From assembly GCA_029242295.1 (NCBI GenBank), contig JAQWUF010000046.1, positions 1 to 15,036 on the forward strand: DNA of 15,036 nucleotides, given 5' to 3'. The position numbers and the translations under genes were made by a program. Positions within the stretch are counted from its first letter, which is position 1; every line of letters starts with the position of its first letter. Source of the stretch: UBA2040 sp002332715. GTDB lineage: Bacteria; Bacteroidota; Bacteroidia; Flavobacteriales_D; Crocinitomicaceae. Below the pieces are notes generated by a model that did not search any database, was not told the origin of the DNA, and was given only the letters and a program-made list of their open reading frames with translations. This document shows positions 14,972-15,036 of this stretch, one piece after another.

Positions 14972-15036
14972 TGTTGTTTATTTGTAAGTATGTACAAGTT
15001 ACGTTTAATTCGGTTCAAATAAAATGACAATTTCTG
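14972..15036. other. Upstream region of the sigma operon, cut by window edge
   Basis: 65 bases without a gene. On the minus strand it holds a TTTG near 15018 but no good TAnnTTTG at the right spacing. It also has a short inverted repeat (TTGTA, 6-base spacer, TACAA at 14982-14997). Any promoter may extend past the edge. Confidence 0.3.

Noticed and set aside
1..15036. CRISPR array, insertion sequence, prophage or defence system
   Set aside because: No regularly spaced repeats, transposase, integrase, nuclease or attachment-like duplications were seen; gene content is chromosomal.

Overview
The window looks like chromosomal DNA from a Bacteroidota bacterium, most likely order Flavobacteriales. 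The family (for example Crocinitomicaceae) is only a guess. The evidence is: AT-rich, very compact gene order; a secreted protein ending in a type IX secretion (T9SS) type B sorting domain; Bacteroidota-restricted families (DUF4301-like, DUF6913-like); few Shine-Dalgarno sites; and several TAnnTTTG-like promoter boxes. It is essentially fully coding. I see no tRNA, rRNA, CRISPR array, insertion sequence or gap longer than about 120 bases.

Layout. (1) Positions 1-3618, minus strand: a tightly packed gene string, read in the order prmC, ligA, a small DUF6913-like gene, and dapA (cut by the window edge). Neighbours overlap by 4-8 bases or are 1 base apart. (2) 3697-7287, minus strand: a 958-residue secreted T9SS cargo with a nidogen-like N-terminal region, a duplicated two-module repeat and a type B sorting domain. 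Upstream of it lies a small predicted outer-membrane beta-barrel. (3) 7408-9245, plus strand: an EamA-family transporter and a DUF58 protein. These meet, tail to tail, a minus-strand pair at 9242-11010 (a CoA-binding Rossmann protein and a DUF4301-like protein). (4) 11030-12386, plus strand: a class I SAM methyltransferase overlapping a small lipoprotein gene. Its 5' end almost touches or overlaps that of the DUF4301 gene. (5) 12383-14971, minus strand: a three-gene unit read as a secreted helical-repeat protein, an ECF sigma factor and a membrane-anchored putative anti-sigma factor.

How the genes work together. The prmC-to-dapA string is housekeeping: release-factor methylation, DNA ligation and lysine/diaminopimelate synthesis. 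The barrel/T9SS pair is probably cell-surface. The sigma/anti-sigma/secreted-protein unit is the best candidate for a little-described regulatory system. Its secreted protein carries a segment resembling the extracytoplasmic part of DUF2723-type membrane proteins, and its anti-sigma candidate lacks the usual zinc-binding motif. Other points worth a second look are a probable ATA or TTG start codon in the DUF4301 gene, an 8-base inverted repeat in the 7288-7407 divergent region, and two convergent gene pairs whose stop codons share a TTAA.
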